NCBI GenBank assembly: GCA_903854335.1
Contig: CAINVY010000002.1
Coordinates: 1 to 64,000, forward strand
DNA: 64,000 bases
Source of the DNA: an uncultured Candidatus Peregrinibacteria bacterium
GTDB taxonomy: Bacteria; Patescibacteriota; Gracilibacteria; Peribacterales; Peribacteraceae
Reading direction: 5' to 3'
Below, in pieces: positions 35,882-42,864 of this stretch; positions within the stretch are counted from its first letter, which is position 1; the number at the start of each line of letters is the position of its first letter. The notes beneath the pieces were generated by a model, which did no database searches, was not told the origin of the DNA, and saw nothing but the letters and a program-made list of their open reading frames with translations. A program made the position numbers and the translations under genes.

Positions 35882-36688
35882 TCAGGAGTTCAGGATCTCT
35901 TCGAGTAGCGGTATCTGCGCCTCTTCGCATTCCAGGATGAATCCGCAGCAGGAAGGATGGCGACGGGCCGCTTCGAGGAGGGGGCGGATGACGTCCATCC
36001 CATCTGCTCCGGCCCGGATGGCAATCGACGGTTCGAAACGATCGACGTCAGGGGAAAGAGTTCTTTCCGACGGAACGTACGGCGGATTGGAGATAAGCAG
36101 AAACGGCTCGAGAAGATCGGAGACGGGATCGAGGAGGTTGCCTTGGAGAAATCGGATTCTCGTATCGACGCCATGTCTCTTCGCATTCGTTCGCGCCACG
36201 TCGAGAGCATCTTCGCTGATGTCCGTCGCAAGAACGGTGAGTGTCGGGTCTTCGCATGCCAGACTGATGGCGATGCAACCGCTTCCGGTACCCACGTCCA
36301 CGACCGTGCGGATATGTTCTGCGACGTGTAGGACTTTCGCGACTGCGACGATGCCCGCGTCAATCTCTGTGGTGTTGTTGGCGGGTTTCTTCAGCCATGC
36401 TTGTGCGACAGAGATGAGACCTTCCGTCGCAGGCCGCGGAATCAGTACGCGACGATCCACGGAGAACATTCTTCCGAAAAATTCTCGCTCTTGCGTGATG
36501 TAGGCGACGGGTTCTCCCTTCCCTCTTCTTTCCATCCATGCACGCCATCGCTCTTCCTGATTTTTCGACAATTGCGCTTCCGGGTGCGTCCAAACCCAGG
36601 TGCGTTCTTTCGCAAGGAGGCTTGCGAGCAGCACTTCCGTTTCCAGGGAAGAAAGTGGCGAATGCCGGAGTATGTCTTCGATCCGCAT
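35882..36688 (-). CDS. prmC: Release-factor glutamine methyltransferase
   Basis: A 268-residue SAM-dependent enzyme that methylates the Gln of the GGQ motif in release factors. The substrate motif LLISNPPYVPSE (NPPY) and the SAM loop VDVGTGSGCIAISLA are both visible, with the N-terminal helical domain (AWMERRGKGEPVAYITQERE). ATG 36688 is chosen because CATGAT, a weak -10, ends 6 nt upstream and the length then suits the family (about 280). Confidence 0.9.
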   Translation of the reverse strand: MRIEDILRHSPLSSLETEVLLASLLAKERTWVWTHPEAQLSKNQEERWRAWMERRGKGEPVAYITQEREFFGRMFSVDRRVLIPRPATEGLISVAQAWLKKPANNTTEIDAGIVAVAKVLHVAEHIRTVVDVGTGSGCIAISLACEDPTLTVLATDISEDALDVARTNAKRHGVDTRIRFLQGNLLDPVSDLLEPFLLISNPPYVPSERTLSPDVDRFEPSIAIRAGADGMDVIRPLLEAARRHPSCCGFILECEEAQIPLLEEILNS

Positions 36689-36693
36689 GGAGG

Positions 36694-36700
36694 TATCATG
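36694..36700. promoter_or_regulatory. Overlapping divergent -10 boxes (prmC and GT4 gene)
   Basis: TATCAT at 36694-36699 on the plus strand (11 nt before ATG 36711) and CATGAT at 36700-36695 on the minus strand (6 nt before ATG 36688) overlap almost completely. Firing of one promoter should exclude the other. Confidence 0.4.
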
Positions 36701-36710
36701 CCTGAGTTCC

Positions 36711-37754
36711 ATGTTGATTGCCGTCGATTGCCGGTTCGCGCACAAGCAGGTCGGTCTCGGCCGTTTTACGCGAGAACTCACCCATGCTCTTCTCCTGAGG
36801 GAAGATCCGTGGACATACGTTCTAATCGTCGGGACGGAGGGTGTGTCTTGGGCAACGTCTCTTCCTTCTCAACCGCGCTTCGTAATCGCCTCTTCCAGGC
36901 CGTACTCTTTTTCGGAGCATTGGGAAATTCCCTCAATCCTCCGTTTGCTTCATGCGGATCTTTTCTTTTCGCCCCATTTCAATGTTCCCATTTTCTGTCC
37001 GATTCCGTTCGTGGTGACGATCCACGATCTCATTTTGCATCGATTTCCCAATGCGGCGCCATTCTTCAAACAGCGAGCGTACCGCATGCTTATGGGGCAT
37101 GCCGTGCGCAGGGCGAAGCGCATCATTGCCGTGAGCCACTTCACTGCCGATGAGATTCAACGTACCTTCGGTTCAGTCGTAGCAGCAAAAGTGGTCGTTG
37201 TGAGGGAGGGTGTGGATCCCCTCTTCCATAAGCGTTCATCTCTGGAGCAAGAGCGAACTTTGAAGAAGCTTGGGATTGCACATCCGTTTTTCCTCTACGT
37301 CGGCAATGCGAAGCAGCACAAGAACGTGCAGGTTTTGATCGATGCTTTCGTGCGAGCGAATCTTCCCGCCACCGAACTCGTTCTTGTGACGGCAGGCAGA
37401 GAGGTCGCTTTCTTGAAACTCCATGACGGAGTCCAAGTTCTTGCCTCCGTTTCCGACGAGGAACTTGCAGCGCTCTACAGTGCGGCACGCGCTTTTGTTA
37501 CGGCTTCGCTCTACGAAGGCTTCTGTCTTCCGGTCGCCGAAGCAGCCGCATGCGGCTGCCCGGTCATCGCGGCAAACTGCGGTGCGTTGCCCGGAGTAGT
37601 ACCAGGACATTCCCTCCTCATCGAGCCTACGGTCTCTGCGTTCGAGCAAGCTTTTAAACGTTCTCTCAAAAGGGAGGATGTTCCTGTGGTGAACAATCGG
37701 TGGCAGGACACGGCGACTTCCGTCTCCTCCGTCCTGCAAGACGTTCTCTCGTAA
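36711..37754 (+). CDS. GT4-family glycosyltransferase
   Basis: A 347-residue GT-B enzyme, paralogous to the one at 32595. It starts MLIAVDCRFAHKQVGLGRFT, where the donor-domain loop follows a GLGR sequence. The C-terminal domain has FFLYVGNAKQHKNVQVLIDAF and FVTASLYEGFCLPVAEAAACG with the EX7E motif. The substrate is unknown. Confidence 0.88.
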   Translation: MLIAVDCRFAHKQVGLGRFTRELTHALLLREDPWTYVLIVGTEGVSWATSLPSQPRFVIASSRPYSFSEHWEIPSILRLLHADLFFSPHFNVPIFCPIPFVVTIHDLILHRFPNAAPFFKQRAYRMLMGHAVRRAKRIIAVSHFTADEIQRTFGSVVAAKVVVVREGVDPLFHKRSSLEQERTLKKLGIAHPFFLYVGNAKQHKNVQVLIDAFVRANLPATELVLVTAGREVAFLKLHDGVQVLASVSDEELAALYSAARAFVTASLYEGFCLPVAEAAACGCPVIAANCGALPGVVPGHSLLIEPTVSAFEQAFKRSLKREDVPVVNNRWQDTATSVSSVLQDVLS

Positions 37755-37760
37755 ACACGG

Positions 37761-37766
37761 TATACT
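37761..37766 (+). promoter_or_regulatory. -10 box of the DciA-like gene, leaderless
   Basis: TATACT ending exactly 6 nt before ATG 37773. Confidence 0.65.
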
Positions 37767-37772
37767 GCGGAC

Positions 37773-38069
37773 ATGGATTCCCTGCGCTCCATTCTCCCAA
37801 AGGTTCTTCGCAAGCGAGGTCTCGACGGAGCCGCGATGGCGAGCCTCGTCACCTTTCGCGCACAGGAATGGATCGAGCAGATTCTTCCGAAGTATCGTGG
37901 GGTCATTCGTGTGGTGAAGGTATCCCATGCGGTACTGGAGCTTTCTTGTAGAAATAGCGTTGCGGCACAGGAGTGTCGGTACCTTTTGCCGGATCTCTTG
38001 GATTTTCTCCGACACGAATGTCCCGATGCGGTCGTGACAGATGTCCGTATTTCCCGCGGAGGTGGATGA
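37773..38069 (+). CDS. DUF721/DciA-like protein
   Basis: A 98-residue protein resembling the DUF721 (DciA) family: a helical N-terminal part, then VKVSHAVLELSCRNSVAAQE with LLPDLLDFLR, the KH-like core typical of the family. DciA proteins help load the replicative helicase in bacteria without DnaC. With dnaB at 27112, a helicase-loading role is plausible. The assignment rests on pattern only. Confidence 0.7.
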   Translation: MDSLRSILPKVLRKRGLDGAAMASLVTFRAQEWIEQILPKYRGVIRVVKVSHAVLELSCRNSVAAQECRYLLPDLLDFLRHECPDAVVTDVRISRGGG

Positions 38070-38078
38070 GAAATTGCC

Positions 38079-38107
38079 TTGCGCGTCGTTCTTTGCATCC
38101 GTACACT
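38079..38107 (+). promoter_or_regulatory. Promoter of rpsP
   Basis: TTGCGC (38079-38084), a 17-bp spacer, TACACT (38102-38107), then 11 nt to ATG 38119. The predicted leader is about 4-5 nt. Confidence 0.6.
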
Positions 38108-38118
38108 CCAAGCCCGCT

Positions 38119-38469
38119 ATGCTGAAAATTCGTCTCCAGAGAACCGGCCGAGAAAACATCCCCACGTACCGTATCGTGGTGGCGGAAAAGTCTGATCCGG
38201 TGAAGGGAAAGTCCCACGAGATCGTGGGGCACTATCTCCCCGCGCGCGATCCTGCCGTGTTTGAATTCAACGAAGAGCGCATTCAATTCTGGGTCGATCG
38301 CGGTGCCCTTCCCAGTGAGACGTTGGCGCGTTTGCTCTTTAGATCAGGGATGAAAGGGATGGCGAAGTACATCACGCCGTACACGAAGCGTAAGCCCAAG
38401 AAAGAGCCGCCTGCCGCCCCCGCACAGGCCGCACCCAAAACGAGTGACAGCGAGCCGAAGCCGGCGTAA
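38119..38469 (+). CDS. rpsP: Ribosomal protein S16
   Basis: A 116-residue 30S protein. It starts MLKIRLQRTGRENIPTYRIV and continues with VGHYLPARDP and IQFWVDRGALPSETLARLL, all S16 hallmarks. The C-terminus carries an Ala/Pro/Lys extension of about 25 residues. The open frame from 38041 is ignored. khpA follows after 11 nt, an arrangement seen in many bacteria. Confidence 0.95.
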   Translation: MLKIRLQRTGRENIPTYRIVVAEKSDPVKGKSHEIVGHYLPARDPAVFEFNEERIQFWVDRGALPSETLARLLFRSGMKGMAKYITPYTKRKPKKEPPAAPAQAAPKTSDSEPKPA

Positions 38470-38480
38470 GCTGCTCCCGC

Positions 38481-38750
38481 ATGACAACGACCCAACAAGA
38501 TGTTCCGGGACACCTCTTCCTTCGATACGTTCTCGAATCTCTCGTCGATGATCCGGATCAACTCGTCATCGAACCGACGATCGATGATCTCGGCGTGTTG
38601 CTCACAGTCAGCGTGAGTGATCGCGATATGGGCAAACTCATTGGGAAGAACGGACAGACGGTGAAGGCTCTGCGCACACTATTACGCATCATCGGCGGCG
38701 CCAAGTCTCAGCGCATCAATATGAAAATTCTGGAACCCCAGAAATCCTAA
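38481..38750 (+). CDS. khpA: KH-domain RNA-binding protein KhpA
   Basis: An 89-residue protein with one KH domain. The RNA-binding loop is GKLIGKNGQTVKALRTLLRI (GxxG within). The partner of the rpsP-khpA pair is conserved in many bacteria, where KhpA (with KhpB) binds RNA and affects ribosome assembly or cell division. Transcription is probably shared with rpsP. Confidence 0.9.
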   Translation: MTTTQQDVPGHLFLRYVLESLVDDPDQLVIEPTIDDLGVLLTVSVSDRDMGKLIGKNGQTVKALRTLLRIIGGAKSQRINMKILEPQKS

Positions 38751-38761
38751 TCCCCTTCGCT

Positions 38762-39082
38762 ATGCTCAGAAATCTTCTCGAAACAGGCAGCCCTCTCGAT
38801 ATTTTTGCGACGTTTATTGCGCTTGCTCTGATCGTGGCGTCGTTTCTCTGTCTTGTGTTTATCATTATCGGAGGCATTTCCTTCATTCTTTCGGCAGGCA
38901 ACGAGGAGAAGATCAAGAAAGCGGTGAACACCATTCGCTTTTCCATCATCGGACTTGTCGTGACGTTCGTCGCGTTCTTCGCTGTTTCCTGGATTTCCAA
39001 GCTCCTCGACATTCCGTTTCAGCTCAATTTCTCCACGATCGTGAACTTGATGCAGGAACTCTTCGGGGCGCTTCAGCAGTGA
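38762..39082 (+). CDS. Small two-helix membrane protein, T4SS-pilin-like
   Basis: A 106-residue protein with two long hydrophobic helices (FATFIALALIVASFLCLVFI, then SIIGLVVTFVAFFAVSWI) separated by a polar turn FILSAGNEEKIKKAVNTIR. This arrangement matches the T4SS_pilin family common in CPR genomes. In other systems VirB2-type pilins have the same shape. No other T4SS gene is adjacent. It lies 11 nt after khpA, so it may be in the rpsP transcript. Confidence 0.75.
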   Translation: MLRNLLETGSPLDIFATFIALALIVASFLCLVFIIIGGISFILSAGNEEKIKKAVNTIRFSIIGLVVTFVAFFAVSWISKLLDIPFQLNFSTIVNLMQELFGALQQ

Positions 39083-39118
39083 ACAGTCTCTCGTGATGTG
39101 ATCCTCTTCTGATTTTGC

Positions 39119-39124
39119 TATACT
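39119..39124 (+). promoter_or_regulatory. -10 box of the LtaS-like gene
   Basis: Extended TGC-TATACT. It ends 11 nt before an in-frame GTG (39136) and 17 nt before ATG 39142. Confidence 0.5.
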
Positions 39125-39141
39125 CGTTGCATCACGTGTGT

Positions 39142-40998
39142 ATGTTCCAACTGAAACACTCTGCGAACGAGGATCGGCATTCTCCGTGGAATATTTCCCT
39201 TTTCCTGTTTGGTGTTGGGTTATTCTGCATTCTTCCCGCTGTTCTCTCTTTCTCTTCCGGAGCGAGTGATGCGTCTTTCTTCGAGCTTCTCCTCTATCGC
39301 AGTTCGATCTTTTTTGTTCTCGTAGGAGCGTTATCTTTCATTCGATCATCCTCTCGTCCGATTCTTCGCACCGTTTTGAGTGCGATGCTCACCGCATACT
39401 TCCTTCTGCTCTATCTGGGACTCGCGTACCAATCGTACATGGGGACGCCGTTTGATCCTCAGTACGCGCTCGATTCCATTCATGAGGCCGGTTCCACGAC
39501 GCTGGTTGCGATTGGGAATCTCATGGCAGTCGGCATTGTGGTTGCCGGAATCGTTCTTTCGATACTCTTCTTTATTTCATGGATGAACATTCAGCGTTCG
39601 GTGCGGACATGGTCTCTGACGCTTCGGTGTGTTGTCGTGTTGCTTGCGGCGCTTCTATTTTTGGTTGCGTTTCGTACATTGACACCGATCCAACTGGATT
39701 CCATCGAAGTGGTTCATAGTTTCACATCAACTGATCCACGGAATGCGGTTGAAACGTTCTTTTCCGAAAAAAAAGGATATACGACCTCATCACATGACAA
39801 TCTCTTTATTCTCCAGCAAGAGTCCGGGGATGCTCCTGCCGTCGAAGGACTGCTGACGGTAGGCGGGAAAAAATACGATGCAAATTTCATGCCGAGATTG
39901 AGTGCAATTGTGAAGGATGGTGTCTTTCTTCCTCAATTCTGGGGAAACTCCGTGCAGACGAATCGCGGACAGGAAATCATCCTCTGTGGTGTCATGGGCA
40001 ACGTTCACAAGTCATTTTCCATTGCACCGAAGACGCTTCAAACCACGTGCCTTCCGGAAATTCTTCGTGATGCCGGATACAAGACCATTGTGTTCCGTGC
40101 CGACAGACTCGGGTATTCGAACGAGGGCAATTTCTTTTCTCACATTGGATTTACCGAGGTGCACTACAAAGACACTATGCAACCGGGTGATCCCACGACG
40201 TCCTGGGGATACGACGACTGCATCTTCTTCCAACGCGCGTTCGAGTATTTGAAGAAGCACTATCCCGATCCTTCCAAGCTCTTCGTCTACTTCGAAGCTA
40301 CGAACAATCACTTTCCGTTCTCGTTTCCGAAGCGGTACTCCTCCCTCATGACGTTTGTGCCGCCTTCCTCTCTCGTGCAGCGGTACCTGGATTCGTACAC
40401 GGCTCAGGATCACTGTGTGCAGACGTTCTATGACAACTACAAAACGTACAGTGGAGATCATTCGCACCTCTTCATCTTGCCGGATCATTCCTGGCCGGTG
40501 GGTCTGCACACGTTGGCCGAGGGCCAGTATGCGACCATAGAAAACTTCTTGACCTACCTCGCGTACTTCCCCCCTCTCGCCGAGAAGAATGCGTTTCGCA
40601 TCGGTCAGCAGGTGATGATGCGGTTCAGTCAGGAGGAACTCATTCCGACGATCTTCGATTTGCTGAACGTGAAGCACTACACGAACTCCTTCGCTCCCGC
40701 GCTGAGGGCGGGGTCGGGCAGCGTGCAGCCCACCGATGATTGCAAGCTTCTGGTGCAGCCGTACATCAACGCAGGGCAGATCGTTATTATAAAAAACCAA
40801 CATGACTTTTATCAGTACTCCCTCAAGGAACACACAGTGACGTACTACAATTTGCAGACGGATTTTGAGCAGTGGCATCCCAAGGTGATTGCAAGGAACG
40901 TGTCCTATGCTCTTTTCAAGACAAACTATTATTGCTCACGCTTTACGCAGAAGGACGCTCCGTTCACGACAGGGTATTTCAAGGGCGTTCGCAGCTGA
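39142..40998 (+). CDS. LtaS-like membrane sulfatase/phosphoglycerol transferase
   Basis: A 618-residue enzyme of the alkaline phosphatase/sulfatase fold. The N-terminal half has about five membrane helices (for example ISLFLFGVGLFCILPAVLSF and CVVVLLAALLFLVAF), and the extracellular catalytic domain begins near residue 215 (NLFILQQESGD). The segment VQTNRGQEIILCGVMG supplies the predicted nucleophilic Thr, and LFILPDHSWPVG the late metal ligands. Relatives polymerise glycerol phosphate for teichoic acids or modify surface glycans. Whether this organism makes such polymers is unknown. Start is ATG 39142, or GTG 39136 two codons earlier. Confidence 0.82.
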   Translation: MFQLKHSANEDRHSPWNISLFLFGVGLFCILPAVLSFSSGASDASFFELLLYRSSIFFVLVGALSFIRSSSRPILRTVLSAMLTAYFLLLYLGLAYQSYMGTPFDPQYALDSIHEAGSTTLVAIGNLMAVGIVVAGIVLSILFFISWMNIQRSVRTWSLTLRCVVVLLAALLFLVAFRTLTPIQLDSIEVVHSFTSTDPRNAVETFFSEKKGYTTSSHDNLFILQQESGDAPAVEGLLTVGGKKYDANFMPRLSAIVKDGVFLPQFWGNSVQTNRGQEIILCGVMGNVHKSFSIAPKTLQTTCLPEILRDAGYKTIVFRADRLGYSNEGNFFSHIGFTEVHYKDTMQPGDPTTSWGYDDCIFFQRAFEYLKKHYPDPSKLFVYFEATNNHFPFSFPKRYSSLMTFVPPSSLVQRYLDSYTAQDHCVQTFYDNYKTYSGDHSHLFILPDHSWPVGLHTLAEGQYATIENFLTYLAYFPPLAEKNAFRIGQQVMMRFSQEELIPTIFDLLNVKHYTNSFAPALRAGSGSVQPTDDCKLLVQPYINAGQIVIIKNQHDFYQYSLKEHTVTYYNLQTDFEQWHPKVIARNVSYALFKTNYYCSRFTQKDAPFTTGYFKGVRS

Positions 40999-41145
40999 GA
41001 ATCTTGCGGGATCGGTGGAAATGGATGCACCTATCTCAGGTCCAAATTGGGTCTCCCACCAAACGCGTCACTCTTGGCTTCCATTTGCTGATTTTCCATA
41101 ACTATTTCTCCACACCCTGCTCTTCCTAAATCATCAAAATTTTGC

Positions 41146-41151
41146 TATAAT
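41146..41151 (+). promoter_or_regulatory. -10 box of the 41162 gene
   Basis: Extended TGC-TATAAT ending 10 nt before ATG 41162. Confidence 0.65.
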
Positions 41152-41161
41152 ACTTGGATTT

Positions 41162-41461
41162 ATGCCTGACGAAACACACATGAATATTCTCCTCTCACGT
41201 CGCAGGCGTATCGCGCTTGGGCTCGTGGCCGCAGTTGCGCTCCTCATGGGTGTATTCGTGACGTTGCAACACTTACATCTTCTCGGGGATACCATCCCTG
41301 TCTCCACGCTCTATTTCAAAAACGTAAGCGGAGACAGCGCTTGGGAAAACCCGGCGAACTGGTTTACCGATGCCGCTGCCACAACTCAGGCAATCTCGGC
41401 CCCATGGGTGCAAGATGACCAATACAGAGATTACAATCTTTCTCTATCAGATGAGGAATAG
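41162..41461 (+). pseudogene. 5' part of a frameshifted surface protein gene
   Basis: A 99-residue open frame with a signal peptide or anchor (RRRRIALGLVAAVALLMGVFV) and a WENPANWFTDAA motif typical of bacterial surface-protein modules. It stops at a TAG (41459-41461) right where a second frame takes over. Removing 2 nt (or adding 1) around 41455-41461 would join it to the Cys-rich frame at 41461-42396. It is either a disrupted gene or a sequence error. A strong promoter is intact upstream. Confidence 0.7.
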
Positions 41462-41520
41462 TAAACGGTTCGGGAATTATAGGCGGAGGAATAACAGTTG
41501 AAAACGGAGCAACTTGTGAT

Positions 41521-42396
41521 TTGTCTGGTGGGCTTACAATAACTGGATCAGTAACTCACAGCGGAGGAACAATAACGCCAGCAACTTCTTGTCCGAGCGG
41601 CAAAGCTCTTGGACAAGATAATTTGGGCGATGCGATGTGCGTGGTTTCTTCCGGTTCCAGCTCCAGCTCCTCTTGTGCCACAGATGCTCAATGCAGCTTG
41701 GACATGTACTGCAGTGGGACAACCTGTGTCTCGGGATGCCGCACAGGCACCTCGAGCGGAGGCTATGTCTGCACAAATCACACGTACCTTCTCTCCTGCA
41801 CGGATGACACCTCCTGCAACACGGGAAGCAACTACCACTGCGGTACGGATCACCAGTGCCACAACTCTTGTTCCACCGACTCTCAGTGTCCTGAGGGAAA
41901 GTACTGTGGCGGTTCAGCTTGCGAAGCAGGTTGCCGCAGTACGAGTGACTGTTCGGATGGTTCCGTGTGCACGAGTCATGTCTGTACCGTTAGCGGTTCA
42001 GCTCACGCTTTAGGCAGTTCCAGCTCAGAAGAGAATTCCACCTCGGCATCCAGTGAATCATCTTCCAGTTCTGTTAGGATCGTGAATGGTGGAGGAGGAG
42101 GCGGAGGCTATCGTGGGACAACTGGCGGCACGAACCATACGACGCTCGGGACACCCGGAAAAACTGCAGTGAAAGGAGCGGTTCAAAATCTCTCCAGCAG
42201 TTCCTCATCCGTCGTACTGACGGAGGCGCAGAAGCGTCAGCTGAGACTCCAAAATCGTGAGCAGGCTCTATCTGCTTCTTCATCCTCGGCTGCGGCAGAT
42301 GAGGCAAAGAAACGCGCGCTTCGTCTTTTCAATCGCAAGCAGAATGCCTCGGCTTCTGCTTCGTCATCGAGTGCGAGCAATGTGAAGGCGAAGTGA
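41521..42396 (+). CDS. Cys-rich, Ser-rich surface protein (3' part of a frameshifted gene)
   Basis: In this frame, translation is open from 41455 and reads VNGSGIIGGGITVENGATCD before the first ATG at 41521, so the real protein probably starts with the 41162 frame. The middle has many short Cys repeats (CATDAQCSLDMYCSG, CSTDSQCPEGKYCGG, CRSTSDCSDGSVC). Ser-rich linkers, a GGGGGGG run and a charged Lys/Arg tail follow. It is probably exported, with disulphide-stabilised repeats. No function is known. Confidence 0.7.
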   Translation: MSGGLTITGSVTHSGGTITPATSCPSGKALGQDNLGDAMCVVSSGSSSSSSCATDAQCSLDMYCSGTTCVSGCRTGTSSGGYVCTNHTYLLSCTDDTSCNTGSNYHCGTDHQCHNSCSTDSQCPEGKYCGGSACEAGCRSTSDCSDGSVCTSHVCTVSGSAHALGSSSSEENSTSASSESSSSSVRIVNGGGGGGGYRGTTGGTNHTTLGTPGKTAVKGAVQNLSSSSSSVVLTEAQKRQLRLQNREQALSASSSSAAADEAKKRALRLFNRKQNASASASSSSASNVKAK

Positions 42397-42419
42397 AGCA
42401 ACCATCGCTACGCGAAAGT

Positions 42420-42497
42420 TGGTGGGTGATACAGGAGTCGAACCTGTGACCTTCTGGGTGTAAACCAGACGCTCTAGACCAACTGAGCTAATCACCC
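42420..42497 (-). tRNA. tRNA-Val (anticodon TAC)
   Basis: On the minus strand the cloverleaf has acceptor GGGTGAT/ATCACCC, a D arm with AGCTCAGTTGG, an anticodon stem TCTGG/CCAGA with loop TTTACAC (anticodon TAC), and a T arm ACAGG-TTCGACT-CCTGT. The CCA end is encoded (42420-42422). Confidence 0.95.
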
Positions 42498-42505
42498 CTG
42501 CTCAC

Positions 42506-42511
42506 AGCGTA
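42506..42511 (-). promoter_or_regulatory. -10 box of tRNA-Val
   Basis: Extended TGC-TACGCT on the minus strand, ending 8 nt before the tRNA 5' end. Confidence 0.5.
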
Positions 42512-42573
42512 GCAGAAAACGCATTGCTTCAAACGAGTTGCGTGACTATGATGACTGTGCTTTTACACTTCTT

Positions 42574-42789
42574 ATGATTCTGAATATCGTTCAAATCTGC
42601 ATCGCGCTGTCTCTCTCTCTTTGCATTCTTCTTCAGCATCGGACGTCCGGCCTTACGGCGACATTCGGGGGAGGAGGTGCGACATTCGTCCAACGTCGCG
42701 GAGCGGAGAAATTTATTTTCGTCGCAACCATCTGGCTGGCCGTCCTCTTCTTCACGTTGAGCGTGCTTCAGTGGTACATCACCTTCTGA
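42574..42789 (+). CDS. secG: Preprotein translocase subunit SecG
   Basis: A 71-residue membrane protein with two helices (MILNIVQICIALSLSLCILL and FVATIWLAVLFFTLSVLQW) and the central loop FGGGGATFVQRRGAEKF, matching SecG. It assists SecYE in protein export. The long frame from a TTG at 42538 is not used. ATG 42574 gives the family length. Confidence 0.85.
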   Translation: MILNIVQICIALSLSLCILLQHRTSGLTATFGGGGATFVQRRGAEKFIFVATIWLAVLFFTLSVLQWYITF

Positions 42790-42851
42790 TTCTCTCGTCT
42801 CTGACGTGTGCATTGGGCGGGTTACAGCCTTTTCATATGCGTGTAGTGGGG

Positions 42852-42857
42852 TAGAAT
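42852..42857 (+). promoter_or_regulatory. -10 box of the peptide-binding protein gene
   Basis: TAGAAT ending 7 nt before ATG 42865. An earlier in-frame ATG (42856) overlaps the box itself and is rejected. Confidence 0.55.
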
Positions 42858-42864
42858 GTGCGGG

